From the NCBI RefSeq assembly GCF_040253615.1, contig NZ_JBEJGY010000004.1, positions 4,030,001 through 4,094,000 of the forward strand: DNA of 64,000 nt, given 5' to 3'. Below are positions 17,084-25,440 of the stretch, piece by piece; the stretch's first letter is position 1, and the number at the start of each line of letters is the position of its first letter. Source of the stretch: Streptomyces sp. Edi4. Lineage in GTDB: Bacteria; Actinomycetota; Actinomycetes; Streptomycetales; Streptomycetaceae. Made by a program: the position numbers and the translations under genes. The notes below the pieces were generated by a model. That model had not been told where the DNA came from. It searched no databases and worked only from the letters and a program-made list of their open reading frames with translations.

Positions 17084-17592
17084 CCGACACCGGCACCGGC
17101 ACCCACCCCACCGCCCTGGAGACCGAGCTGCGGCGCCTCGCGGGTTCCGTGCCCGACCCCGAACTGCCGGTCCTGACCCTGGACGAGCTCGGCGTACTGC
17201 GCGGGCTGCGCGTCGAAGCGCCGGGCAGGGTACGGGTCGAGCTCACCCCCACCTACACGGGCTGCCCCGCCGTCGAGACCATGACCACGGACATCGAGCG
17301 CGTGCTGCACGACCACGGCGTCCCGGAGGTCTCGGTCGTGCGCGTGCTGTCGCCGGCCTGGTCGACCGACGACATAAGCGCCGAAGGGCGCCGCAAGCTC
17401 GCCGAGTTCGGCATAGCGCCCCCGCGCCCCCACACGGCCGACGGGCCCGTCGCTCTCACCTTGTCGGTGCGCTGCCCGCACTGCGGATCCACCGACACCG
17501 AACTGCTCAGCCGCTTCTCCTCCACCGCGTGCAAGGCGCTGCGCCGCTGCGTATCGTGCCGTGAACCCTTTGACCACTTCAAGGAGTTGTAG
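17077..17592 (+). CDS. paaD: Phenylacetate pathway Fe-S assembly factor PaaD
   Basis: A 171-aa DUF59/MIP18-family protein thought to mature the iron-sulfur or di-iron centre of the epoxidase. An N-terminal DUF59 domain has PDPELPVLTLDELG and the TYTGCPAVETM cysteine motif. A C-terminal zinc-ribbon-like part carries CPHCGSTDTEL and CVSCREPF, which fits the long PaaD form. The ATG at 17077 lies inside the end of paaC; the TAG at 17590-17592 abuts the paaE ATG. Confidence 0.92.
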   Translation: MVTDTGTGTHPTALETELRRLAGSVPDPELPVLTLDELGVLRGLRVEAPGRVRVELTPTYTGCPAVETMTTDIERVLHDHGVPEVSVVRVLSPAWSTDDISAEGRRKLAEFGIAPPRPHTADGPVALTLSVRCPHCGSTDTELLSRFSSTACKALRRCVSCREPFDHFKEL

Positions 17593-18645
17593 ATGTTCCA
17601 TCCGCTCCGGGTCAGCGAGGTCGAGCAGCTCACGGACGACGCGGTGGCCGTCACCTTCGCCGTCCCGCCCGAGCTCCGCGAGGCCTACCGGCACCTTCCC
17701 GGCCAGCATCTGACCCTGCGCCGCAGCGTGGGCGGCGAGGAGATCCGCCGGACGTACTCGATCTGCGCCCCAGCCGTCGAAGCGCCGGACGAGCCCGTCC
17801 TGCGCGTCGGCATCCGCGTCGTGGACGGCGGCGCGTTCTCCACGTACGCCTGCAAGGAACTGGCTGTGGGCGACACGGTCGACGTGATGGAGCCGATGGG
17901 CCGCTTCGTCCTGGCGCCACGCCACGGGCACTTCGCGGCGGTCGTCGGCGGCAGCGGCATCACCCCGGTCCTGTCGATCGCGGCCACGCTGCTGGCCCGT
18001 GAGCCCGAAGCACGGTTCTGCCTCATACGCAGCGACCGCAGCGTGGCGTCGACGATGTTCCTCGACGAGACGGCCGACCTGAAGGACCGCTATCCCGAGC
18101 GGTTCCAACTGGTCACCGTGCTGTCCCGGGAAGAACAGCAGTCCGGCCTTCCCTCGGGCCGGCTCGATCACGAACGGCTGAGCGCCCTGCTGCCCGCGCT
18201 GCTCCCGGTGGCCGATATCGACGGATGGTTCCTGTGCGGACCCTTCGGCCTGATCCAGGGCGCCGAACGAGCGCTGCGCGGACTCGGCGTCGACCGTGAC
18301 CGCATCCACCAGGAGATCTTCCACGTCGACGCGGCGCCGGCACCGGAAGCCGCTGCGGCCGCCCCCGCGCATGCCACCCTCACCGCCACGCTGGACGGGC
18401 GCTCGGGCAACTGGCAGGTACACGAAGGCGACACCCTGCTGGAAACGCTGCTGGCCGCCCGCGCCGACGCGCCGTACGCCTGCAAGGGCGGAGTGTGCGG
18501 GACGTGCCGGGCCTACCTGGTCAAGGGCGAGGTGCGGATGGAGCGCAACTTCGCGCTGGAGCCGGAGGAGACCGAGGCGGGATATGTGCTGGCCTGCCAG
18601 TCGCACCCCACCACGGCGGAAGTGGAGCTCGACTTCGACCGGTGA
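17593..18645 (+). CDS. paaE: Phenylacetyl-CoA epoxidase reductase PaaE
   Basis: Electron-transfer subunit: takes electrons from NADPH through FAD and a 2Fe-2S cluster to the PaaA di-iron site. The N-terminal FAD domain has RRTYSICAPA (flavin binding). The NAD(P) domain has VVGGSGITPVLSIAATLL. The C-terminal plant-type ferredoxin domain has the cluster cysteines in PYACKGGVCGTCRAYL and a final ACQSHP. The 350-aa length is normal. Its ATG directly follows the paaD stop. This is the last gene of the operon. Confidence 0.95.
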   Translation: MFHPLRVSEVEQLTDDAVAVTFAVPPELREAYRHLPGQHLTLRRSVGGEEIRRTYSICAPAVEAPDEPVLRVGIRVVDGGAFSTYACKELAVGDTVDVMEPMGRFVLAPRHGHFAAVVGGSGITPVLSIAATLLAREPEARFCLIRSDRSVASTMFLDETADLKDRYPERFQLVTVLSREEQQSGLPSGRLDHERLSALLPALLPVADIDGWFLCGPFGLIQGAERALRGLGVDRDRIHQEIFHVDAAPAPEAAAAAPAHATLTATLDGRSGNWQVHEGDTLLETLLAARADAPYACKGGVCGTCRAYLVKGEVRMERNFALEPEETEAGYVLACQSHPTTAEVELDFDR

Positions 18646-18723
18646 GGCCCCGGTACTCCGGCGCGCGCGGGGGGCGCGCCGGAGGCCACCGGCCGCACTT
18701 GCGGTGTGCCCATTCACTTCCCG

Positions 18724-18737
18724 TAGAACCTGTTCTA
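18724..18737. promoter_or_regulatory. KstR-like operator
   Basis: TAGAACCTGTTCTA is a perfect 14-bp palindrome that fits TnnAACnnGTTnnA, the binding motif of the TetR regulator KstR that controls sterol and related lipid catabolism in actinobacteria. It lies about 95 bp before the acyl-CoA dehydrogenase at 18833. No kstR gene is in this window. Confidence 0.7.
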
Positions 18738-18832
18738 TGTTGACGCTCCGTCAGGTCCCTTCGGTTGTCCCGCGCTTCACCGCGCGGCGACTCCGCCAGG
18801 GGCAGAACCGGTGCGTGCGGGAGGACAGGGCT

Positions 18833-19975
18833 GTGGACTTCACCTTCACCGAGGAGCAGCAGGCAGCCGTCGAGGCGGCCAAGGCCGTTTTCTCCGGCGT
18901 CGCCCCCGACGGGGTGCCCAGCCCCGCCCTCACCGCGGGCGCCGTCGCCGACGACTTCGACCGCCCGCTCTGGGCCAAGGCCGCCGCGTCGGATCTGCTG
19001 AGTCTGGTCCTCGACACCCAGTACGGCGGGGCGGGCCTCGATGCGATCGCACTGTGTCTGGTACTGCGCGAATCGGCCCGGGTCCTGGCCCGGCTGCCGC
19101 TCCTTGAAACCAGCGCGGCCGCCATGACCGTACAGCGCTACGGCGACGAGCAGTTGAGGCGGGAACTGCTGCCCGGCATCGGACGGGGTGAGATCACCGT
19201 CACCGTCGCCGCCCACGGCCGCACCGGTCACGACGGCGCCGAACTCGCCGTCACCGCACGCCAGGACGGTGACCACTGGGTCCTGGACGGTGCCCAGACC
19301 GGCGTCCCCTGGGCCCAGACCTGCGACCGGACGGCCGTGCCGGCGCACACCGCCCACGGACGCACGCTCATCGCCATCGTCCCCCGCGACCACCCGGGCG
19401 TCACCCTCGCCGAGCAGGTGTCCACCAGCGGAGAACGCCTCGCCGAAGTCCATCTCGCAGCCGTACGCCTTCCCGCGTCCACAGTCGTGGAGGCGGACGG
19501 TGCCTGGGAATGGCTGCGCGATCTGCTCACCACCGGAACCTGCGCGCTCGCACTGGGCCTCGGCGAGGCCGTGCTGGCCATGACCAGTCAATACGCCGGA
19601 AAGCGCGAGCAGTTCGGGCACCCGATCGCGACGTTCCAGGCCGTCGCCGTCCAAGCGGCCGACCGTTACATCGACCTGCGCGCCATGGAAGCCACCCTCT
19701 GGCAGGCCGCCTGGCGCATCGCCACCGGCGCCCCGGGCCCCCTGCCGGCCGCCGGCGATGTCGCGGTCGCCAAGATCTGGGCCTGCGACGGCGTACGCCG
19801 CGTCGTGCAGACCGCCCAGCACCTCCACGGCGGGTTCGGCGCCGACACCGACTACGTGCTGCACCGCTACCACGCCTGGGCCAAACAGCTGGAGCTCTCG
19901 CTCGGCCCGGCCGCCGCCCACGAGGAAGCCCTCGGCGAACTCCTCACCACCCACCCCCTCACACAGACCGCGTAA
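18833..19975 (+). CDS. Acyl-CoA dehydrogenase family protein (FadE-like)
   Basis: A 380-aa acyl-CoA dehydrogenase. The order is normal: an N-terminal helical domain, LDTQYGGAGLDAIALCLVL, a beta domain, then a C-terminal helical domain with KREQFGHPIATFQAV and TAQHLHGGFGADTDY. The final IYEGT-type catalytic Glu loop is not seen (LSLGPAAAHEE instead), as in the non-catalytic partner of heteromeric FadE enzymes of sterol side-chain degradation; this is an inference. The GTG at 18833 has a GGGAGGA ribosome site. The KstR-like palindrome upstream supports a sterol or lipid role. Confidence 0.82.
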   Translation: MDFTFTEEQQAAVEAAKAVFSGVAPDGVPSPALTAGAVADDFDRPLWAKAAASDLLSLVLDTQYGGAGLDAIALCLVLRESARVLARLPLLETSAAAMTVQRYGDEQLRRELLPGIGRGEITVTVAAHGRTGHDGAELAVTARQDGDHWVLDGAQTGVPWAQTCDRTAVPAHTAHGRTLIAIVPRDHPGVTLAEQVSTSGERLAEVHLAAVRLPASTVVEADGAWEWLRDLLTTGTCALALGLGEAVLAMTSQYAGKREQFGHPIATFQAVAVQAADRYIDLRAMEATLWQAAWRIATGAPGPLPAAGDVAVAKIWACDGVRRVVQTAQHLHGGFGADTDYVLHRYHAWAKQLELSLGPAAAHEEALGELLTTHPLTQTA

Positions 19976-20056
19976 AGGCTCACGCAGACCGCGTAAAGGC
20001 TCACGCAGACCGGGTAAGCAGGCCGGGTAAAGCGCACGCAGGCCGCGTAAGGCTGA
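19960..20056. repeat. Tandem repeat at the 3' end of the acyl-CoA dehydrogenase gene
   Basis: Five decaying copies of a 16-21 bp unit (consensus acgcagaccgcgtaaaggctc) run from the last codons of the gene, including its TAA, into the downstream gap. The first two full units are nearly identical. Because each copy carries a TAA, expansion would not lengthen the protein. Confidence 0.8.
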
Positions 20057-20104
20057 CAGGGACCGCTCAAGGCGCTCGGGACAGGGGCGCGGCCGGCCCG
20101 AGGG

Positions 20105-20449
20105 TCAGATCACCGTGCCCGGCGCACCCTTGTCGTCGACGACCGTGCGCCCCGAGGCCTCCCACACCTGCATGCCGCCATCGACGTTGACCGCGTCGAT
20201 CCCCTGCTGCAGCAAGTACTGGGTGACCTGCGCCGACCGTCCGCCGACGCGGCACATCACATACGCCCGGCGCCCGTCCGCGACGGCCTCCGTCACCTCA
20301 CCGAAGCGAGCCACGAAGTCGCTCATCGGCACGTGCAGCGCACCCTCGGCGTGGCCCGCCGCCCACTCGTCGGCCTCACGGACATCGAGGACCAGCGCGT
20401 CGGCCGGCACACCGGCGACATCCACCGAGGGCAGCGGGGCGAAATTCAT
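20105..20449 (-). CDS. Rhodanese-like domain protein
   Basis: A 114-aa single-domain rhodanese. The active-site loop is VMCRVGGRS with the nucleophilic Cys, and the preceding LDVREADEWAAGHAEGALHVPM is the standard rhodanese entry motif. Such proteins carry sulfur as a persulfide from thiosulfate or cysteine desulfurase to acceptors; the partner is not evident here. ATG at 20449. It lies 44 bp after the J-domain protein gene in the same direction, so the two may share a transcript. Confidence 0.88.
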   Translation of the reverse strand: MNFAPLPSVDVAGVPADALVLDVREADEWAAGHAEGALHVPMSDFVARFGEVTEAVADGRRAYVMCRVGGRSAQVTQYLLQQGIDAVNVDGGMQVWEASGRTVVDDKGAPGTVI

Positions 20450-20493
20450 GGGTCATGCCTTCTCTCGTACGAACCCGGCAGGTCCTGGAAACG

Positions 20494-21420
20494 CTACTGC
20501 ACGAGCTTCGCGAGCTCGTCCTCACGACCGGCCACCTCGGCCAGCAACTGCTCCGCGATCTCCTCGAGGAGCCGGTCCGGGTCGTCCGGGGCCATGCGCA
20601 GCATCGAACCGATGGCGCTGTCCTCCAGTTCCCGGGCGAGCAGCGCGAGCAGCTCCTTGCGCCGGCTCAGCCACTCCAGACGCGCGTACAGCTCCTCGCT
20701 CTCGCTGGGCCGCACCTCGGCCGGCACCGGGCCCGCCGCCCACTCCTCGGCCAGCTCCCGCAACAACGCCTCGTCACCACGCCCATACGCGGCGTTGACC
20801 CGGGCGATGAACTCGTCGCGCCGCGCCCGCTCCGTGTCGTCCTGCGCCAGGTCCGGGTGCGCCTTGCGGGCCAGCTCGCGGTAGAGCCTGCGCACCTCCT
20901 CGCTGGGGCGGACCCGCTTGGGCGGGCGCACCGGCTGATCGGTGAGCATCGAAGCGGCTTCGGGGGAGAGACCGTCGGAGTCCATCCAGTCGTGGAAGAG
21001 TTCTTCGACCCCGGGCATGGGCATGACCGCCGCACGCGCCTCCCGCGCCTTGCGCAGGTCCTCGGGGTCGCCGCTGCGCACCGCCCTCGCCTCGGCAATC
21101 TGCGCGTCCAGCTCGTCCAGGCGGGCGTACATCGGACCGAGCTTCTGGTGGTGCAGCCGGGAGAAGTTCTCCACCTCGACCCGGAAGGTCTCCACCGCGA
21201 TCTCGAACTCGATCAACGCCTGCTCGGCCGCCCGCACCGCCCGCTCCAGCCGGGCCTCGGGCCGCTCGGCCTCCGCGTGGCCGGGGGGACCCTCGGGCCC
21301 CGCACCCGCCCCGGCCGAACCGTCCAGCGTCGTCGTACTTGGCTCGCCCCCCACGCCGGCCGGCGTGGTCCGCGTGTTCTCGTTCCGGGCAGTCGTACCG
21401 CCGGCAGCTTCGTCCGTCAC
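20494..21420 (-). CDS. J-domain-like coiled-coil protein
   Basis: A 308-aa protein with a disordered N-terminus (about 50 residues), a long helical or coiled-coil segment (LERAVRAAEQALIEFEIAV onward), a J-domain core (EEVRRLYRELARKAHPDLAQ, containing the HPD tripeptide that stimulates DnaK ATPase), then more helices. It could be a specialised DnaK co-chaperone; nothing nearby names its client. A GTG start at 21420 gives MTDEAAGGTT. GC-rich homopolymer-like sequence lies just upstream (21450-21510). Confidence 0.7.
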   Translation of the reverse strand: MTDEAAGGTTARNENTRTTPAGVGGEPSTTTLDGSAGAGAGPEGPPGHAEAERPEARLERAVRAAEQALIEFEIAVETFRVEVENFSRLHHQKLGPMYARLDELDAQIAEARAVRSGDPEDLRKAREARAAVMPMPGVEELFHDWMDSDGLSPEAASMLTDQPVRPPKRVRPSEEVRRLYRELARKAHPDLAQDDTERARRDEFIARVNAAYGRGDEALLRELAEEWAAGPVPAEVRPSESEELYARLEWLSRRKELLALLARELEDSAIGSMLRMAPDDPDRLLEEIAEQLLAEVAGREDELAKLVQ

Positions 21421-21498
21421 CAGTCCAGCGTACGGGCGCCGAACGCCGGGGTGGGGGGCCTCCCCCCTCCCCCCACCCCCTCCCTCCCCGCCTCCCCC

Positions 21499-22971
21499 TC
21501 AAACCCCCAGTTCCGCCGCGATCCGGCCCGAGCGCACCGCTGCGGCCAGGGTCGCGTGGTCGGCCTCCGTCCGGTCGGCGTAGGTCACCGCGAAAGCGGC
21601 CACGGCGTTGTCGAATTCCTCGTTCTTTCCGCAGTACCCGGCTATCAGCCGGGGGTCGGCGCTGTGCGCGTGGGACCGGGCCAGCAGGGCTCCCGTCATG
21701 CGTCCGTAGTCGTCGAGTTCGCCGGGGGCGAGCGCGGCCGGATCGACGCTGCCCTTTCGGTTTCTGAACTGCCTTACCTGGTATGGCCGTTCCGATATCG
21801 TCGTCCAGCCGAGCAGGATGTCGCTGACGACCTGCATCCGCTTCTGACCGAGCACGACGCGCCGCCCCTCGTGCCCGGGGTCGGGCGCCTGGAACCCCTT
21901 CGGCAGATGCGGCAGCAGGACCGAAGGCCTGGCCTCCTTGATCTGGAGCACGAGCGGTTCGCCCCGGTGGTCGAGGAGCAGCACCACATACGACCGTGTT
22001 CCGACGCTTCCGATGCCGACGACGCGGAAGGCCACGTCGTGCACGGCGTACCGGGCGAGCAGCGGCAGCAGGTCTTCGGGCAGGGTGTGCAGATACTGCT
22101 CGAGCGAGGCGGCGACCTCGCCGGCTTCGGCGTCGGCGGCCCGGCGCAGGACGGGCAGCGCGTCGACGAAGTGGCGGTTGCCGTCCTTGTCCCGTCCGGT
22201 CGCCTTGCCGGCGAAGCGCGCGCTGGTGTTGTTGCGGGCCTTCTCCGAAACACGCTCGAGGGTGCCGAGCAGGTCGTGGGCATCGGCGTGGGAGACGAGT
22301 TGTTCGTCGGCTATCGCGTTCCAGGCGTCGAGGGCCGGGAGTCTGGCGAGCAGCCGCATGGTGCGGCGGTAGGCACCGACCGCGTCGAAGGCGGCCGCAC
22401 GGCAGGTGTGTTCGTCGGCGCCTGCCTCTCTGCCCGCGAGGACCAGGGAGGCGGCGAGCCGCTTCACATCCCATTCCCAGGGGCCCGTCACCGTTTCGTC
22501 GAAGTCGTTCAGATCGATGACGAGGCTGCCGCGCGCGTCGCCGTACAGGCCGAAGTTGGCGGCGTGGGCGTCCCCGCAGATCTGGGCGCCGACACCTGTG
22601 ACTGGGGTGCCGGCCAGGTCGTGTGCCATGAGGGCGGCGGAGCCACGCAGGAACGCGAAGGGGCCTGCGGCCATGCGTCCCACTCGTATCGGTGTGAGCT
22701 CCGGTACCCGGCCGGCGTTGGACTCCTCCACCACCGCCACGGCGTCGGGCCGGTCGGCGGCCAGCAGCAGCGAGTCGTGCGCGCCGCGCGGCACGCGGTC
22801 CCGCAGCGCCTTTCCTTCGGCCTTGGGCGAGGAGCCCGTCGTCTTGGTGCCCCGTGTTCGCGCGTCGGCGGCGTGGGGCCCCGGCGCGAACCCGGGGATG
22901 GCCGGAATCCGGCCCCGCCCACCTTCCGCCCCGGTGCGCTGCTCCGGGACCACCGTGTCGATCTCACCCAT
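21499..22971 (-). CDS. DUF2252 domain-containing protein
   Basis: A 490-aa protein of the DUF2252 family, distantly kinase-like. Characteristic stretches are RMAAGPFAFLRGSAALMAHDL, CGDAHAANFGLYGDARGSLVIDLNDFDE and QVRQFRNRKGSVD. The D in the GDAHAANFG loop and the DLNDFDE acidic cluster correspond to catalytic-loop and metal-binding positions of aminoglycoside-kinase-like folds. No substrate is known. ATG at 22971 (MGEIDTVVPEQR). It appears to be a single-gene unit. Confidence 0.85.
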   Translation of the reverse strand: MGEIDTVVPEQRTGAEGGRGRIPAIPGFAPGPHAADARTRGTKTTGSSPKAEGKALRDRVPRGAHDSLLLAADRPDAVAVVEESNAGRVPELTPIRVGRMAAGPFAFLRGSAALMAHDLAGTPVTGVGAQICGDAHAANFGLYGDARGSLVIDLNDFDETVTGPWEWDVKRLAASLVLAGREAGADEHTCRAAAFDAVGAYRRTMRLLARLPALDAWNAIADEQLVSHADAHDLLGTLERVSEKARNNTSARFAGKATGRDKDGNRHFVDALPVLRRAADAEAGEVAASLEQYLHTLPEDLLPLLARYAVHDVAFRVVGIGSVGTRSYVVLLLDHRGEPLVLQIKEARPSVLLPHLPKGFQAPDPGHEGRRVVLGQKRMQVVSDILLGWTTISERPYQVRQFRNRKGSVDPAALAPGELDDYGRMTGALLARSHAHSADPRLIAGYCGKNEEFDNAVAAFAVTYADRTEADHATLAAAVRSGRIAAELGV

Positions 22972-23355
22972 GGCGTCCACCTCCCCCGTCTCGTACGGCC
23001 GACTCGTACGACTGTCTCGTACGACGCCGTCGTAAGCGCCGAGCACTCCGTCGGCCGGTCTCCCGGACGTCCGCAAGAGCTCAACTGCCCCTGACGGTAC
23101 AGGCGGTGACGAAAGGCCGTCCTGCCCTGTGGACAACTCTTGTGGATAACTCTCTGAGCGGGACTGCGAGGAACGCAGAAGCCACAGGAGAGCCGTAGGA
23201 GGCGACCTCGCGTGCTCCACCCCCGTCGGCACGAAACGGAGGAACGTCACACATCGCGAAGGTCACGGTGAATCGCGCCAAAAATCATGGAACGCGGAGG
23301 AGCGGAGGAACAGACCGGGGAAGAGCAGAACCCGGACCAGTGCGCCGAAACACAG
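22972..23355. other. Intergenic region with two DnaA boxes
   Basis: About 380 bp upstream of the DUF2252 gene without a convincing gene; short reading frames here have no protein-like composition. It holds two perfect DnaA boxes on the minus strand: TGTGGACAA at 23128-23136 and TGTGGATAA at 23141-23149, four bases apart. It probably carries the DUF2252 promoter. Confidence 0.55.
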
Positions 23356-23391
23356 AAAAGGTCGGCACCGTGATAACGATGCCGACCTTTT
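23356..23391 (-). terminator. Terminator downstream of tRNA-Leu
   Basis: A 12-bp perfect stem (AAAAGGTCGGCA / TGCCGACCTTTT) around a 12-nt loop, with A and T runs at its feet, so it can work in both directions. It lies 40 bp past the 3' end of tRNA-Leu on the minus strand. Confidence 0.85.
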
Positions 23392-23431
23392 CCGTCGTTT
23401 CCACCGGACACCAACCATCGGTGTCCCGTAG

Positions 23432-23514
23432 TGCGCGAGGGGGGATTTGAACCCCCACGTCCCGAAGGACACTGGCACCTGAAGCCAGCGCGTCTGCCGT
23501 TCCGCCACTCGCGC
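23432..23514 (-). tRNA. tRNA-Leu (anticodon CAG)
   Basis: The 83-nt class II tRNA folds with a 7-bp acceptor stem (GCGCGAG / CTCGCGC), anticodon loop CTTCAGG (anticodon CAG), a long variable arm (TGTCCTTCGGGACG) and T-loop GGTTCAAATCC. The discriminator is A; the CCA end is not encoded. It reads CTG, the most used Leu codon in Streptomyces. Confidence 0.97.
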
Positions 23515-23900
23515 AAGAGTGGTGTGCTGGGCTCTCTCACTTTTCGGTGCGATTGCCTGGCGACGTCGAGAAGATTAGCACGCTGGACAGGGTGGATTCA
23601 CATCCGTTGTTTGCGGCGACTCTGGAGGGGAGGAGCAGACCAGAGAGAGGCAACCCCCGGCATCGTTACCCGCTCCTCCTCAGTGCACCCCGGGTGCGGG
23701 ACACTGTCGGGAAGCCACCTCTACGATCCGTACGAGAGGTGCGTGTGAGAGGTGACACTCGTCCACAGGGCACAGAAGGGGAACCAGCCGATTTCCCGAC
23801 GCGTGGATACGATCAGTAAGCAGTACCAGCAGCACCAAGAGCGCGGCCCACAGCTGAGCCGCCAGCATCATCAGGACGGCAACGACGGAGGAGGTGCCCC
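23515..23900. other. Intergenic region between tRNA-Leu and fhaA
   Basis: A 386-bp stretch with no supportable gene. It must hold the divergent promoters of tRNA-Leu and the fhaA division operon. A near-match DnaA box (TCGTCCACA, about 23760) is present. AT content is somewhat higher than in the flanking coding sequence. No clear -35/-10 pair or riboswitch is recognised. Confidence 0.4.
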
Positions 23901-24767
23901 ATGGGAGTCCTGAAGCGTTTCGAGCAGCGGCTCGAAGGCCTGGTCAACGGCACCTTCGCGAAGGTCTTCAAGTCCGAGGTCCAGCCCGTCGAGATCGCCG
24001 GCGCGCTCCAGCGCGAGTGCGACAACAACGCGTCGATCTGGAACCGGGACCGCACGGTCGTCCCCAACGACTTCATCGTCGAGCTCAGCGCCCCTGACTT
24101 CGAGCGGCTCAGTCCGTACTCGGGCCAGCTCGGCGACGAGCTGGCCGGCCTGGTGCGTGACTACGCGAAGCAGCAGCGTTACAGCTTCATGGGTCCGATC
24201 AAGGTGCACCTGGAGAAGGCCGAGGATCTGGACACCGGTCTCTACCGGGTGCGCAGTCGCACCCTTGCGTCCAGCACCGATCAGCAGGGCGGCCAGGGTC
24301 CCGGCCCCGGCGGCCCGCAGCGGCCCGCGCCCGCGGCCCCTCAGGGCGGCCGGGGCGGTTACGGCTATCCGCCGGCCGCCGTATCCGCGCCGCCCATGCC
24401 CGCGGCGCCGCCCCCGGGCCGCCCCGCCGGTTCGCCCGCGGACCGCCGTCCGGCGGCCGCGGGTCCGACACCGGGCGGGCACGCCCAGGTGCGACGCTGG
24501 ATCGAGATCAACGGCACCCGCCACCAGATCTCGCGCTCGACCCTGGTCCTTGGCCGCAGCACCGATGCGGACGTGAGGATCGACGATCCCGGCGTTTCGC
24601 GCCGGCACTGTGAGATCCGGACCGGAACGCCCCCGACGATCCAGGATCTCGGGTCCACCAACGGCATCGTGGTGGACGGGCAGCACACCACCCGCGCTAC
24701 GCTCCGCGACGGCTCGCGGATCGTCGTGGGCAGCACCACCATCGTTTACCGGCAAGCCGAAGGGTGA
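23901..24767 (+). CDS. fhaA: FhaA-like protein: DUF3662 plus FHA domain
   Basis: A 288-aa adaptor in cell wall and division signalling. The N-terminal DUF3662 domain (residues 1-115, MGVLKRFEQRLEGLVNGTFAKVFK) is followed by a Pro/Gly/Ala linker and a C-terminal FHA domain with phosphothreonine-binding residues in LGRSTDADVRIDDPGVSRRH and LGSTNGIVVDG. In mycobacteria FhaA binds phosphorylated MviN/MurJ and is a PknB substrate. It is the first gene of the fhaA-fhaB-pstP-SEDS-pbpA-pknB cluster and is followed closely by fhaB. Confidence 0.93.
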   Translation: MGVLKRFEQRLEGLVNGTFAKVFKSEVQPVEIAGALQRECDNNASIWNRDRTVVPNDFIVELSAPDFERLSPYSGQLGDELAGLVRDYAKQQRYSFMGPIKVHLEKAEDLDTGLYRVRSRTLASSTDQQGGQGPGPGGPQRPAPAAPQGGRGGYGYPPAAVSAPPMPAAPPPGRPAGSPADRRPAAAGPTPGGHAQVRRWIEINGTRHQISRSTLVLGRSTDADVRIDDPGVSRRHCEIRTGTPPTIQDLGSTNGIVVDGQHTTRATLRDGSRIVVGSTTIVYRQAEG

Positions 24768-24777
24768 AGCGGGGGCA

Positions 24778-25311
24778 ATGTCAGAGCTGACCCTCACGGT
24801 CATGCGGTTGGGTTTCCTCGCCGTACTGTGGCTGTTCGTCATCGTGGCCGTTCAGGTCATTCGCAGTGATCTGTTCGGCACACGTGTCACCCAGCGCGGT
24901 TCGCGCCGGGGCAATGACGCCAACCGGCAGCAGGGGACCGGCAGGCAGGCCGCTGCCGCCACGCCGCCGCCGCAGCGCGGCCAGCAGCAGAGCGGCGGGG
25001 GGCGGCAGCGCCGCGGCGCCCCCACCAAGCTGGTCGTCTCCGAGGGCACCCTCACCGGCACGACGGTCGCCCTTCAGGGCCAGACCATCACGCTGGGCCG
25101 GGCCCACGACTCGACGATCGTCCTGGATGACGACTACGCGTCGAGCCGCCATGCCAGGATCTACCCGGACCGGGACGGCAACTGGATCGTCGAGGATCTG
25201 GGATCCACCAACGGCACCTATCTGGACCGGTCTCGGCTCACCACCCCGACCCCGATTCCGCTGGGCGCGCCGATCCGCATCGGCAAGACCGTCATCGAGC
25301 TGCGGAAGTAG
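24778..25311 (+). CDS. fhaB: FhaB/FipA-like FHA-domain membrane protein
   Basis: A 177-aa protein with one N-terminal transmembrane helix (LGFLAVLWLFVIVAVQVI), a Gln/Gly/Arg-rich linker, and a C-terminal FHA domain (LGRAHDSTIVLDDDYASSRHA, LGSTNGTYLD). FHA domains read phosphothreonine marks made by the PASTA kinase encoded downstream. In mycobacteria the homologue FipA links FtsZ and FtsQ. ATG at 24778, ten bases after the fhaA stop, with GCGGGGG as ribosome site. Confidence 0.92.
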   Translation: MSELTLTVMRLGFLAVLWLFVIVAVQVIRSDLFGTRVTQRGSRRGNDANRQQGTGRQAAAATPPPQRGQQQSGGGRQRRGAPTKLVVSEGTLTGTTVALQGQTITLGRAHDSTIVLDDDYASSRHARIYPDRDGNWIVEDLGSTNGTYLDRSRLTTPTPIPLGAPIRIGKTVIELRK

Positions 25312-25440
25312 TACGACAATGAGCGAGCGGAGCGAGCGAGCCGCGGCGGTCCCCAGGGACCGGGGCGGGTTTCCGACCGGAGGGTGGGCAGTGTGGCTCG
25401 ACATGACCGGCCGTACCCCGAGCCGACAGGCGAGGTGCGC

